In this document: positions 8,108 to 17,346 of the stretch, piece after piece
Layout of the letters: each line of letters starts with the position of its first letter
Position numbering within the stretch: the first letter of the stretch is position 1
Source: Lacibacter sp. H407
Lineage (GTDB): Bacteria; Bacteroidota; Bacteroidia; Chitinophagales; Chitinophagaceae
DNA: 64,000 nucleotides
Direction of reading: 5' to 3'
Assembly: GCF_037892605.1 (NCBI RefSeq)
Contig: NZ_JBBKTU010000001.1
Coordinates: 1,922,001-1,986,000, forward strand
The notes under the pieces: generated by a model
What the model saw: the letters and a program-made list of their open reading frames with translations, nothing else
What the model was told of the DNA's origin: nothing
Databases searched by the model: none
Translations under genes and position numbers: made by a program

Positions 8108-11100
8108 ATGCGATACACCACTGCCCTGTTACTTGGCTGCATTTTATTTTTTTCCGGTACTGCTCAGCGCATCTATCGCAGCAATTCCGTATTGGCAAGC
8201 GGAGAATGGTATAAGATATCTGTAAAAGAACCCGGGGTGTACAGGGTCAATATTTCTTTGCTGCAGTCGTTGGGGGTAAATGTCAGCAATCTGCAAAGCA
8301 GTAGTATCCGGCTGTATGGAAATGGCGGGGAAATGTTGCCGGAACAGAATACCATTATTCTGTTGGACGATCTCACAGAAAATGCCATCCAGGTAGTGGA
8401 CGGCGGCGACGCTGTGATGAATGGCAGCGATTATTTTCTGTTTTACAGCAATGGTCCGCAGCAATGGATCAAAGATTCAACGAACAAGCGCTTCAGCCAT
8501 CGAAAGAATTTATACAGTAACGAAGCTTTCTATTTCATCAATATCGGTGGTAGTGGGTTGCGTATTCAAAACCGAACATTTGGTGGAGCTCCCAACCGAA
8601 TTGTTACGGCTTTTCAAGACCGCTATTTTCATGAACAGGATACCATCAATTTTTTACGGAGTGGAAAAGAGTGGTATGGCGAAGAATTCAGCAACACACC
8701 CGGTAGTACAACCACAAGAACGTTTTCGATCAATGTGCCAAATCTATTGCCTGCGCCTGTGCAGTTGGTTTCTAATGTGGCTGCCCGGAGTAACGGTGCG
8801 TCCAGTTCTTTTTTAATAAGAGTCAATAATGCGGCTGTTGCACAGCATACCGTTTCATCTGTAGGTACGGGCACCTACGATCCGGTGGCGTCGGCACATC
8901 AAGTCGTTACCTCTTTCAATGCGTCGCAATCAACGATCGCATTACAATACAATTACCAAACAGGCAGTGTTAATGCACAGGGCTGGCTCAATTGGTTCGA
9001 ATTGTTTCCGCAGCGTCAACTTAGTATGAATTCAGTTGATCAATTACTGTTCAGAGATTGGGAAACTGTCGGGTCCGGCAACGTTGCCGAATTTCGGCTA
9101 CAGGGTGCCGTAAGTAATACGTTGGTGTGGGATATAACCGATCCGTTGCGTCCACAGAACATGACCGGTTTACTAAGCGGCAATGAATTAAGGTTTGTCA
9201 ATACAGCAGAACGTCTGCGTGAATATGTTGCTTTCAATCAGCAGAATTTTTTACAACCGGTTGCCGTAGGAAAAATTGCAAACCAGGATTTACATGGCGC
9301 ACCAACAACAAATTACATTATTGTAGCGCATCCCTCATTACTGCAGGAAGCGCAGCGGCTGGCAAACTGGCATCGCCAAAATCAAAGCCTTACGGTAATA
9401 GCAGTAAGTACGGAACAAGTATATAATGAATTCGCTTCCGGTTCGCCGGATGCTGCAGCGATCCGCAATTTTGTAAAAATGTTTTATGATCGTGCCGGCG
9501 CAGATACTACAAAACGCCCACGTTATTTATTGTTGTTTGGAGATGCGTCGTACGATTATCTTAACCGCATCAATGGCAATACCAACCTTGTTCCATGTTA
9601 TGAAAGTGAAGCATCATTAGACCCCTTGGCAACGTACACTTCAGATGATTTTTTTGGTTTGCTGGATGACCAAGATGACATCAATCGTTCCTTTCCTGTA
9701 AGTCTGTTAGATATCGGCATTGGTCGTATTCCTGCGAAGACTTTAGCAGAAGCGAAATCTGTGGTGGATAAGATCATCCGTTATCATGCCAAAGAAAGTT
9801 TTGGCCCGTGGCGGAATGATATCACATTGGTGGCTGATGATGAGGATAACAATATTCATTTGGATGATGCGGAGCTGCATGCATCAGTAATTCAGCAAAA
9901 CAAAACATTCAATGTTCCCAAAATTTACCTGGATGCATATCGTCAACAGAGTGGAAGTGGCGGTAGTCGATACCCCGATGTAAACCAAGCCATCAACAGT
10001 AAAGTATTTGCGGGTACTTTAATCTGGAATTACAGCGGACATGGTGGCAGCAGGCGCCTGGCAGGCGAAGCCATCCTTGATCAGGACATGGTCAATACAT
10101 GGAATAATCCGAATAAACTGCCATTGTTTATTACCGCTACCTGCGATTTTGCGCCTTACGATAATCCTTTAATAAATTCTCTGGGTGAAAATATTTTATT
10201 ACGGGAACGCACAGGTGCAATTGCATTGATGACCACCACTAGAGTGGTATTTGCATTCAGCAACCGCATCATGAATAACAATTATTTCAAGCAGGCCTTG
10301 CAACCTGATGCAAATGGCGTTTTTCCAACATTAGGAGAAGCGATGAAACGGGCAAAGAATTTTACGTATCAAACGTTTGGAGATATTATTAACAACAGAA
10401 AATTCACATTGCTGGGCGATCCTGCTGTTCGTTTAGGATTTCCAACGTTGAAAGTAAAAACAACTGCTATCAATAACCAACTACCTGTTGCAGATACATT
10501 AAAAGCATTGGACAGATATACAATTAAAGGTGAAGTAACAGATGCAGCCGGTAACCGTATCAATAATTTTAACGGTAACGTATATCCTGTTATTTATGAT
10601 AAAGTGCAACAGGTAAAAACAATCGGCAACGATGCCGGAAGTGTTGTAACAGATTTTGATCAGCAATCAAACATCATTTTCAAAGGCAAAGCAAAAGTTA
10701 CAAATGGTGAATTCAGTTACAGTTTTGTTGTGCCAAAAGATATCAACTATCAATTTGGAAATGGCAAGATCAGTTATTATGCAGAGAATGGCAACGTTGA
10801 CGGCAACGGTGCCGAAACAACAATTGTTGTTGGTGGAGCAAGTGAAAATCCTGTAACAGATAATAACGGACCGGGAATAAAAGCATACCTCAACGATGAA
10901 AAATTTGTAAACGGTGGTATCACAAATGAAACGCCAGTTTTGTTTCTAAAGCTCTCTGATTCAAGTGGTATCAATACTGTAGGAACGGGCATAGGACACG
11001 ATCTTACAGCAACATTGGATGATGATAACAGTCAGTTCTTTGTATTGAATGATTATTATGAAGCCGATGCAGATAGCTATCAGCAGGGAACAGTTCGCTT

Positions 11101-11518
11101 TCAACTGCCTGTATTAACGGAAGGCTTGCATGTGTTGAAGATAAAAGCATGGGATGTACAAAACAACAGCAATGAATACCGTCTTGAATTTCGTGTAGTG
11201 AAAGATCAAGAATTAAAACTGGAACGTGTATACAATTATCCCAATCCGTTTACTACACGAACCACCTTTATGTTTGAGCACAACAGACCCGGCGATAACC
11301 TGCAAGTACTCATCCGCATTTTTTCTGTATCAGGAAAAATTGTAAAAACAATTCAACGTACAATAAATAATGACGGAAACCGTTCTTTTGACATTGAGTG
11401 GGACGGTCGTGATGATTACGGTGCAAAAATTGGTCGGGGTGTATATATCTACCAACTGGAAGTAAAAGATTCAAATGGTAAAAAACAAACCGCCATACAA
11501 AAGTTGGTTCTGCTCTGA
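8108..11518 (+). CDS. porU: Type IX secretion sortase PorU (gingipain-like C25 family)
   Basis: The 1,136-residue protein carries a signal peptide ending near GTAQR and a large N-terminal beta region. A caspase-like C25 peptidase domain follows at about residues 400-780, with His645 in YSGHGGS and Cys679 in TATCDFAP as the expected catalytic pair; their spacing nearly matches that of Porphyromonas PorU. Next come Ig-like domains, and the last 90 residues (YNYPNPFTTRTTF, then GRGVYIYQLEV) form a sorting-type C-terminal domain. PorU sits on the cell surface, cuts the C-terminal signal from type IX cargo and couples it to anionic lipopolysaccharide or releases it. It is followed by porV after 48 nt, and the two proteins act as a complex. 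Confidence 0.93.
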   Translation: MRYTTALLLGCILFFSGTAQRIYRSNSVLASGEWYKISVKEPGVYRVNISLLQSLGVNVSNLQSSSIRLYGNGGEMLPEQNTIILLDDLTENAIQVVDGGDAVMNGSDYFLFYSNGPQQWIKDSTNKRFSHRKNLYSNEAFYFINIGGSGLRIQNRTFGGAPNRIVTAFQDRYFHEQDTINFLRSGKEWYGEEFSNTPGSTTTRTFSINVPNLLPAPVQLVSNVAARSNGASSSFLIRVNNAAVAQHTVSSVGTGTYDPVASAHQVVTSFNASQSTIALQYNYQTGSVNAQGWLNWFELFPQRQLSMNSVDQLLFRDWETVGSGNVAEFRLQGAVSNTLVWDITDPLRPQNMTGLLSGNELRFVNTAERLREYVAFNQQNFLQPVAVGKIANQDLHGAPTTNYIIVAHPSLLQEAQRLANWHRQNQSLTVIAVSTEQVYNEFASGSPDAAAIRNFVKMFYDRAGADTTKRPRYLLLFGDASYDYLNRINGNTNLVPCYESEASLDPLATYTSDDFFGLLDDQDDINRSFPVSLLDIGIGRIPAKTLAEAKSVVDKIIRYHAKESFGPWRNDITLVADDEDNNIHLDDAELHASVIQQNKTFNVPKIYLDAYRQQSGSGGSRYPDVNQAINSKVFAGTLIWNYSGHGGSRRLAGEAILDQDMVNTWNNPNKLPLFITATCDFAPYDNPLINSLGENILLRERTGAIALMTTTRVVFAFSNRIMNNNYFKQALQPDANGVFPTLGEAMKRAKNFTYQTFGDIINNRKFTLLGDPAVRLGFPTLKVKTTAINNQLPVADTLKALDRYTIKGEVTDAAGNRINNFNGNVYPVIYDKVQQVKTIGNDAGSVVTDFDQQSNIIFKGKAKVTNGEFSYSFVVPKDINYQFGNGKISYYAENGNVDGNGAETTIVVGGASENPVTDNNGPGIKAYLNDEKFVNGGITNETPVLFLKLSDSSGINTVGTGIGHDLTATLDDDNSQFFVLNDYYEADADSYQQGTVRFQLPVLTEGLHVLKIKAWDVQNNSNEYRLEFRVVKDQELKLERVYNYPNPFTTRTTFMFEHNRPGDNLQVLIRIFSVSGKIVKTIQRTINNDGNRSFDIEWDGRDDYGAKIGRGVYIYQLEVKDSNGKKQTAIQKLVLL

Positions 11519-11566
11519 TAAACCAAAATCTATTATTGATTGCTTATTTAATTTTCTTCTAATTTT

Positions 11567-12739
11567 ATGGCTCTAATTTCAACTCTTATGAGAAAAAGAA
11601 ACGCATATCTTTTATGCAGCATGCTGCTTGGCATGTCCGTTCAAACCTTTGCCCAACAACCGATCAATGTTGTAACCACTGCTGTACCTATGCTGCGTAT
11701 TTCGCCCGATGCACGTGCAGGTGGTATGGGTGATATGGGAATTGCCACATCACCTGATGCAAATTCATCGTTTTGGAACCAGGCAAAAATTCCGTTTGCA
11801 AAAGAACGTTCAGCGATCGCTCTCACATATACACCATGGTTAAAAGATCTTGGACTGAATGATGTATTCATTGCCACAGTTGCCGGGTATCATCAAATAG
11901 ATGAACTCCAGGCAATTTCCGGTTCAATGCGTTATTTCAATCTTGGTAATATCCAGTTTACCGATTTTGCCGGTAACGATCTGCAACAATTCCGACCTCG
12001 TGAGTGGTCGTTAGATGCAGGCTATAGCCGCAAACTGAGTGATCAGATCGGTATTGGTATTGCTTTACGATTCATTTATTCAAATCTGGCAAATGGTAAT
12101 ACCAATGGTGTTACTTACAAGCCCGGTACTGCAGTTGCCGGCGATATCTCATTTTACTATAATGGATTGAATGATGTTGGTACAGGTTTTACAGCCGGAG
12201 CTGTAATGAGTAACCTGGGAAGTAAGATTGCTTACACCAACGATGCACGTGGTAAAGATTATATTCCTGCAAATCTTGGTATTGGCGGTATGTACACCAA
12301 AGCAATTGACGAGATCAACTCTATCAGTTTTGGTATTGATATCAATAAACTGTTAGTGCCTACTCCTCCAACTGATACATCGGGTGCAGCGAGAGATAAT
12401 TATCGTAATAAAAGTGTGGTGGGCAGTTGGTTCTCTTCATTCGGTGATGCACCGGGTGGATTTGGCGAAGAGTTAAAAGAGTTCCAGATCTCTACTGGTC
12501 TTGAGTACGGTTACAATAATCAGTTTTTTGCACGTGCAGGTTATTTTTATGAAGCAAAAACAAAAGGGAACCGTCGCTTCTTTAGTGTAGGTGCCGGTGT
12601 CAAATACAATAAACTTGGTTTTAACTTCTCGTACTTAGTACCAACAGGTCAGGGAATTAATCGTAATCCTTTAAGTAATACAACACGCTTCAGTTTGTTG
12701 TTTGATTTGGGTGGCGATGGCAGCGGAACCGTTGAATAA
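11567..12739 (+). CDS. porV: Type IX secretion outer-membrane protein PorV
   Basis: This is a 390-residue FadL-like beta-barrel with a signal peptide ending near QTFAQQ. A second possible start, MRKRN, lies seven codons in and gives a more compact signal peptide; the sequence does not settle which is used. The conserved opening MLRISPDARAGGMGDMGIATSPD and the following NSSFWNQAK are characteristic of PorV/LptO. It shuttles cargo from the SprA translocon to PorU on the surface. The order porU-porV beside gldJ is the known arrangement in gliding Bacteroidota. A terminator follows at 12767. Confidence 0.93.
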   Translation: MALISTLMRKRNAYLLCSMLLGMSVQTFAQQPINVVTTAVPMLRISPDARAGGMGDMGIATSPDANSSFWNQAKIPFAKERSAIALTYTPWLKDLGLNDVFIATVAGYHQIDELQAISGSMRYFNLGNIQFTDFAGNDLQQFRPREWSLDAGYSRKLSDQIGIGIALRFIYSNLANGNTNGVTYKPGTAVAGDISFYYNGLNDVGTGFTAGAVMSNLGSKIAYTNDARGKDYIPANLGIGGMYTKAIDEINSISFGIDINKLLVPTPPTDTSGAARDNYRNKSVVGSWFSSFGDAPGGFGEELKEFQISTGLEYGYNNQFFARAGYFYEAKTKGNRRFFSVGAGVKYNKLGFNFSYLVPTGQGINRNPLSNTTRFSLLFDLGGDGSGTVE

Positions 12740-12766
12740 TTCACATATAGAAAAGATTTTGTCAGA

Positions 12767-12798
12767 AGCGGAGGTAGTTTACCTTCGCTTTTTTATTT
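12767..12798 (+). terminator. Terminator after porV
   Basis: The ten-pair stem AGCGGAGGTA/TACCTTCGCT (one G-T pair, GTT loop) is followed by TTTTTATTT. It ends 5 nt before the ispF ATG, so ispF must either depend on read-through or be transcribed from a start inside this element. Confidence 0.85.
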
Positions 12799-12803
12799 AC
12801 ATT

Positions 12804-13280
12804 ATGGCATTCAGAATTGGTTCAGGCGTTGATTATCATCAATTGGCAGAAGGTAGAAAACTTTTTATCGGCGGTGTTGAAATACCACATCACAAAGGTT
12901 CGGTGGGGCATAGTGATGCAGATGTATTGCTACATGCCATCTGCGATGCAATGCTGGGAGCGTTAGCGTTAGGCGATATTGGTACACATTTTCCTGATAC
13001 ATCTGCTGCGTACAAAGACATTGACAGTAAGATTTTGTTGCAGCAAAGTTTTGATAAGATCAAGGAGAAAGGCTACCGTGTAGTGAATGTAGACAGTACA
13101 CTTTGTTTGCAGGCGCCTAAGATCAAACCTTATATTGCAACAATGCAGTCAACCATTGCTGCGATACTTGAGTTGGATACAGATGCTGTATCAGTAAAAG
13201 CAACTACTACTGAACAAATGGGTTTTGTAGGAAGAGAAGAAGGGGTGGTGGCCTATGCAACAGTATTGTTGGAAAAATAA
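12804..13280 (+). CDS. ispF: 2-C-methyl-D-erythritol 2,4-cyclodiphosphate synthase
   Basis: From the start MAFRIGSGVDYHQL the protein has 158 residues, the normal length. A longer frame exists upstream but would run through the porV terminator. Metal ligands Asp10, His12 and His44 are present (GVDYHQ; HSDADVLLHAICDA), as is the TTTEQMGFVGREEG segment near the end. The enzyme forms the cyclic diphosphate in the non-mevalonate isoprenoid pathway, which feeds quinones and undecaprenyl phosphate. It is followed by dut after 6 nt, suggesting one transcript. Confidence 0.95.
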   Translation: MAFRIGSGVDYHQLAEGRKLFIGGVEIPHHKGSVGHSDADVLLHAICDAMLGALALGDIGTHFPDTSAAYKDIDSKILLQQSFDKIKEKGYRVVNVDSTLCLQAPKIKPYIATMQSTIAAILELDTDAVSVKATTTEQMGFVGREEGVVAYATVLLEK

Positions 13281-13286
13281 AATCGC

Positions 13287-13721
13287 ATGACCGTTAAGAT
13301 CATTAATCAATCAAACAATCCATTACCGGCGTACGCAACCGAAGGCAGCAGCGGTATGGATATTCGTGCATTTGTTACCGAACCGGTTACACTTCAACCA
13401 TTGGAACGGGCATTGGTCCCTACCGGATTATTTATTGCATTGGAAGATGGATATGAAGCACAGATACGGCCAAGAAGCGGATTAGCAATTAAACAGGGAA
13501 TTACCTGTTTAAATACACCCGGCACCATTGATGCAGATTACCGTGGAGAAATTAAGATAATTTTAATCAACCTCAGTAACGAAATACAGTCTGTTAATAA
13601 TGGAGACCGCATTGCACAAATGGTTATCCAGAAAGTAGAAAAAATTGATTGGAGCCTTGCCGTTGAACTGGAACAAACAGAACGCAGTGATGGTGGCTTT
13701 GGCAGCACAGGAAAACAATAA
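13287..13721 (+). CDS. dut: dUTP diphosphatase
   Basis: The 144-residue trimeric-type dUTPase shows its motifs in order: SSGMDIRA near 20-27, RPRSGLA near 66-72, the uracil-binding segment [14 protein letters not shown] near 81-94, GDRIAQMV near 105-112, and the glycine-rich tail [10 protein letters not shown] that closes over the active site. It hydrolyses dUTP to dUMP, keeping uracil out of DNA and supplying thymidylate synthesis. It sits between ispF and the DUF4292 gene with 6-nt gaps on each side. Confidence 0.96.
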   Translation: MTVKIINQSNNPLPAYATEGSSGMDIRAFVTEPVTLQPLERALVPTGLFIALEDGYEAQIRPRSGLAIKQGITCLNTPGTIDADYRGEIKIILINLSNEIQSVNNGDRIAQMVIQKVEKIDWSLAVELEQTERSDGGFGSTGKQ

Positions 13722-13727
13722 ACAACA

Positions 13728-14558
13728 ATGAAGCATTTTTTTTCAGTACTCTTTGCATTGGTTCTGCTATTGGCTTTTTCGGCCTGTAAGTCAACCAAAA
13801 CAATTCAGCAGGCAATGGTAAAAAAAGATACCGTTGCTGTTCCTGAAGTGCCTGCTGAAAAACTTCCGACACATGAAGATACCATGAGGATGGTGAATGA
13901 TGTATTAAACAATGTGCAGCAGAAGTATATTGATTTCCGCACCTTCTCCGCTAAAATAAAAGTTGATTACAGTAACAGCAAAGGGAAACAACCTGATTTT
14001 GTGGCAAATGTCCGCATGTTAAAGGACAGCCTTATCTGGGTATCACTTGGGAATGATATTGGAATTGAAGGAATACGTGTGTTGATCAGCAAAGACAGTA
14101 TTAAAGTCCTGGATAAATTAGCAAATACCTATCAGGTTCGTCCATTGAGTCATATACAGGAACTCAGCCAAATACCTTTTTCATTTGCTGATCTGCAAAA
14201 TCTGTTGATCGGGAATCCGATCTTTTTTAATAAAGACAGTATTACAACTTATACCAATAACGCCAACGGTTATACGCTGTTGAGTTATGCATCGTTATTT
14301 AAGAACCTGTTATCGATAGGATCTGATTATATGATCCAGAAAAGCAAGCTGGATGATAATGATCCTGCATTGAACCGCACCTGCGATCTCATCTATAGTA
14401 ATTACGAATCCAAAACAGGCGTAAACTTCTCTACGCAACGCCAGATAACTATTTTGCAGCAAACTAAACTGGATGTAGAGTTGAAATTCAAGGACTACAA
14501 GTTCAATGAAGAGATGACGTATCCTTTTGCAATTCCTAAAAAATTCAAAAGAATCTGA
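13728..14558 (+). CDS. DUF4292 lipoprotein
   Basis: This 276-residue lipoprotein has a signal peptide ending in the lipobox AFSAC. The mature part matches the DUF4292 family of Bacteroidota outer-membrane lipoproteins, visible in FRTFSAKIKVDYSN, FVANVRMLKDSLIWVSLGNDIGIEG and the C-terminal YPFAIPKKFKRI. The repeated beta-strands resemble LolA/LolB-like half-barrels, so a role in lipid or lipoprotein handling is conceivable but unproven. It lies 6 nt after dut and precedes the EnvC-like gene, a neighbourhood I recognise from other Bacteroidota. That suggests an envelope-related role. Confidence 0.85.
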   Translation: MKHFFSVLFALVLLLAFSACKSTKTIQQAMVKKDTVAVPEVPAEKLPTHEDTMRMVNDVLNNVQQKYIDFRTFSAKIKVDYSNSKGKQPDFVANVRMLKDSLIWVSLGNDIGIEGIRVLISKDSIKVLDKLANTYQVRPLSHIQELSQIPFSFADLQNLLIGNPIFFNKDSITTYTNNANGYTLLSYASLFKNLLSIGSDYMIQKSKLDDNDPALNRTCDLIYSNYESKTGVNFSTQRQITILQQTKLDVELKFKDYKFNEEMTYPFAIPKKFKRI

Positions 14559-14612
14559 CCTGCTATACGTTTTTAGAAAACAGGGCGTTAACTCTTTTCG
14601 GGCCTCAAACCT

Positions 14613-14620
14613 TATTTTTG
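14613..14620 (+). promoter_or_regulatory. -7 box upstream of the EnvC-like gene
   Basis: TATTTTTG fits TAnnTTTG and lies 22 nt before the ATG at 14643. No convincing -33 partner is visible. Confidence 0.35.
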
Positions 14621-14642
14621 TAACGAATCAAACACGATACCT

Positions 14643-15977
14643 ATGCTGAAAATCATATTGCTCTCTGTTTGCACATTGCTCACGTTAGCGCTGGTAGCGC
14701 AGGATAAAGCAGAACTGGAGAAAAAGCGGAAACAAACGCTTCAGGAGATCGATGTGCTCAACAAGCAGTACAGTGATGTGAAGAAGAATACGAAACAAAG
14801 TATTGGACAACTCACCCTTATTCAGAAAAAGATACAGCTTCGGAACGAAGTGATCAATAACATTAATAAGCAGGTGCGAACCATTGAACAGGATATCAAT
14901 GCATCGTATATTGAGATGCGTCGACTGAAAAAAGATCTTGATACATTGAAATTAACCTATGCCCACAATGTAGTGTATGCGTATAAAAACCGCAGCAGTT
15001 ACGATGTACTCAATTTTATTTTCTCGGCTACTAATTTCAATGATGCTATTCGACGTATTGCATACATGAAAGCCTATCGTAGTTACAGGGCCGATCAATT
15101 AGCAGTTATTCATAAAACAGAAGCGTTGTACAAAGACAAAATTGTACAGCTCACCAATAACCGCAAAGAAAAAAGTACGGTACTGAAAGATCAAAGTAAA
15201 GAAATGGGCGAACTGGTAAAAGATAAAGAAGAACAGGCCAGCGTAGTAAACCAACTGAAAAAGAAAGAAAAAGAGATCAATAGTAACATTGCAGCTAAAC
15301 GGAAACAGGCACAACAAATGCAGGCATCCATTCAGGCGATCATTAACCGTGAAATAGCAGCTGCTAAAAAAGAGGCCGACACAAAAGCAAAAGCAGAGAG
15401 AGACCGTATTGCCAATGCAAAAAAAGAAGCTGACCGTATAGCAAAAGAAAATGCGAAGAATAACCCGGGTGCTACAACGGCACCTGTTGTTGCTGCACCC
15501 GTTGAAAAACCGGCTGCACCAGAAAAGAAAGTAAGTTATCTCGAATACAACAAAGAAGATCTTGCATTGGGTAATAGTTTTGAAGTAAACAAGGGGAAGC
15601 TTCCCTTTCCGGTAGATAATGGATTTGTTTCGATCAACTTTGGATCATATACTATCCCCGGTACTACTCTAAAAACCAGTCAGGATTTTATCACCATCGC
15701 TTCGCCGCCGGGAACATCAGTAAAAGCTTGTTTCGAAGGTGAAGTTGTGAGTGTGTTTGATGTGGGTGGCAACACCGCTGTAATGGTTCGTCATGGGAAA
15801 TACTTTACCACATACAGTAATCTCAGTTCAACAACAGTGAGCAAAGGGCAAACGATCAAAACAGGCCAGGTAATTGGCCGTGTGGGAACTAACCTTGATG
15901 GGGATGGTGAATTGAATTTTATTCTGGCACGAGAAAATCAAATGATCAATCCGGCACCTTGGTTAAGAGGTCGCTGA
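14643..15977 (+). CDS. EnvC-like murein hydrolase activator with degenerate LytM/M23 domain
   Basis: The 444-residue protein has a signal peptide ending near ALVAQ, a long coiled coil (about residues 25-265, rich in K, E and Q), an Ala/Pro linker, and a C-terminal LytM-type beta domain (about 310-444). The zinc-binding residues of active M23 peptidases are missing: the first His-x3-Asp site reads KTSQD, the TxYxHL site reads TTYSNL, and the final HxH reads ELNF. The layout and loss of ligands match EnvC, which activates cell-wall amidases during division without cutting itself. The gene overlaps the end of bshA by 15 nt in convergent orientation. Confidence 0.85.
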   Translation: MLKIILLSVCTLLTLALVAQDKAELEKKRKQTLQEIDVLNKQYSDVKKNTKQSIGQLTLIQKKIQLRNEVINNINKQVRTIEQDINASYIEMRRLKKDLDTLKLTYAHNVVYAYKNRSSYDVLNFIFSATNFNDAIRRIAYMKAYRSYRADQLAVIHKTEALYKDKIVQLTNNRKEKSTVLKDQSKEMGELVKDKEEQASVVNQLKKKEKEINSNIAAKRKQAQQMQASIQAIINREIAAAKKEADTKAKAERDRIANAKKEADRIAKENAKNNPGATTAPVVAAPVEKPAAPEKKVSYLEYNKEDLALGNSFEVNKGKLPFPVDNGFVSINFGSYTIPGTTLKTSQDFITIASPPGTSVKACFEGEVVSVFDVGGNTAVMVRHGKYFTTYSNLSSTTVSKGQTIKTGQVIGRVGTNLDGDGELNFILARENQMINPAPWLRGR

Positions 15978-17099
15978 TACGTTTACAAAACGCTCATATA
16001 ATTCTTCATACAAAGGAACAATGTAGTGAATATCAAATTTTGCTGCTTGTTCCTTTGCATTTTGTTTAAATAGTTGCAACTGCTCTTCATTCTTCAGTAA
16101 CCCAATACCCAAACGGCTCAATTCATTTACATCGCCAATATTTGCCATGTAACCTGTTTCGCCATGAATATTGATTTCCGGAATACCACCTGCATTGCTT
16201 GATAACACCGGTACACCTGCCGCCATTGCTTCGAGGGCAGATAAACCAAAGCTTTCATATTCCGATGTAAGAATAAACAAGTCTGAAATAGCAAGGATCT
16301 CTTCCATTTCCTGTTGCTTGCCAAGAAAGCGTACATCATCACAAATGCCCAACTCACGGCAAAGTTCTTCTGCACCCGGACGATCAGGGCCATCACCCAC
16401 CATCAGTAATTTAGAAGGAACAGCTTTGTTGATCTGATCAAAAATGTGAATGATATCATTAACACGTTTTACTTTACGAAAGTTACTGGCGTGTGCAATA
16501 ATACGTTCGCCGTTTGGAGCCAGCACTTTGCGGAATGCATCCAATGGTTTTTTATCAAAGCGTTTTACATCCACAAAGTTGTGAATCACTTCAATTTCTT
16601 TTTCAATATGAAATGAATGATAGGTTTCTTTCCGAAGGTTGTGCGATACTGCAGTAATGGCATCGCTTTCGTTGATCGAAAATGTAACAACCGGTTCAAA
16701 GGTTTTGTCTTTTCCAACCAGTGTTATGTCCGTTCCGTGCAGCGTTGTAATCACGGGAATATCTTTTCCTTTTTTCTTCAAGATCTGTTTGGCCATATAA
16801 GCCGCTGATGCATGCGGAATGGCATAATGCACATGCAGCAGATCCAGATCGTTATTGATCACCACATCCACCATTGTACTTGCCAACGTGGTTTCATACG
16901 GCGGATAATCAAACAAGGGATAATGCGGTACACGTACTTCGTGATAAAATATATTTGTAAAAAAACCACTCAGCCGTACCGGTAGTTGATACGTGATAAA
17001 ATGTACAGAATGGCCTTTCTCTGCCAATGCTTTTCCCAACTCCGTAGCCAATACTCCACTTCCGCCAAACGTGGGATAACATACAATACCTATTTTCAT
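15963..17099 (-). CDS. bshA: N-acetyl-alpha-D-glucosaminyl L-malate synthase (bacillithiol synthesis)
   Basis: This is a 378-residue GT4 glycosyltransferase with a GT-B fold. It opens MKIGIVCYPTFGGSGVLATELG, the glycine-rich N-terminal loop of BshA. It continues with HVHYAIPHA and TTLHGTDITLVG, and ends with the nucleotide-sugar site ESFGLSALEAMAAGVPV. It joins N-acetylglucosamine from UDP-GlcNAc to L-malate, the first step in making bacillithiol, the low-molecular-weight thiol of many Bacillota and Bacteroidota. bshB and bshC are not in the window. The 3' end overlaps the convergent EnvC-like gene. Confidence 0.93.
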   Translation of the reverse strand: MKIGIVCYPTFGGSGVLATELGKALAEKGHSVHFITYQLPVRLSGFFTNIFYHEVRVPHYPLFDYPPYETTLASTMVDVVINNDLDLLHVHYAIPHASAAYMAKQILKKKGKDIPVITTLHGTDITLVGKDKTFEPVVTFSINESDAITAVSHNLRKETYHSFHIEKEIEVIHNFVDVKRFDKKPLDAFRKVLAPNGERIIAHASNFRKVKRVNDIIHIFDQINKAVPSKLLMVGDGPDRPGAEELCRELGICDDVRFLGKQQEMEEILAISDLFILTSEYESFGLSALEAMAAGVPVLSSNAGGIPEINIHGETGYMANIGDVNELSRLGIGLLKNEEQLQLFKQNAKEQAAKFDIHYIVPLYEELYERFVNVSATS

Positions 17100-17346
17100 T
17101 GATTCTTTTTTATAGTTACAAACCTCTGGGAGGATTGTTTAATTGATAGGACAAGTGTCATTTATCATGCCAGAGGGTTTGCCACTGATGATTTGACAGG
17201 TTACAGCTACGAAGTTAGCATTTTCAGACAACCCGCATTTTTGAATGGCTACCGCTTGTAAAAAAGCAGTTTTTACAGCAACATCTCTTTTTGTGGGTTT
17301 GCAGAGTTGTTCTATTTTGGGCATTCCAATCAACTTTTCTAAAAGC

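Noticed and set aside
8421-8816. 131-codon frame inside porU
   Set aside because: It is on the same strand in another frame within a conserved protein and shows no motif or start context.
12702-12803. N-terminal extension of the ispF frame
   Set aside because: The extension overlaps porV in another frame and crosses its terminator. The internal ATG at 12804 gives the usual IspF start.
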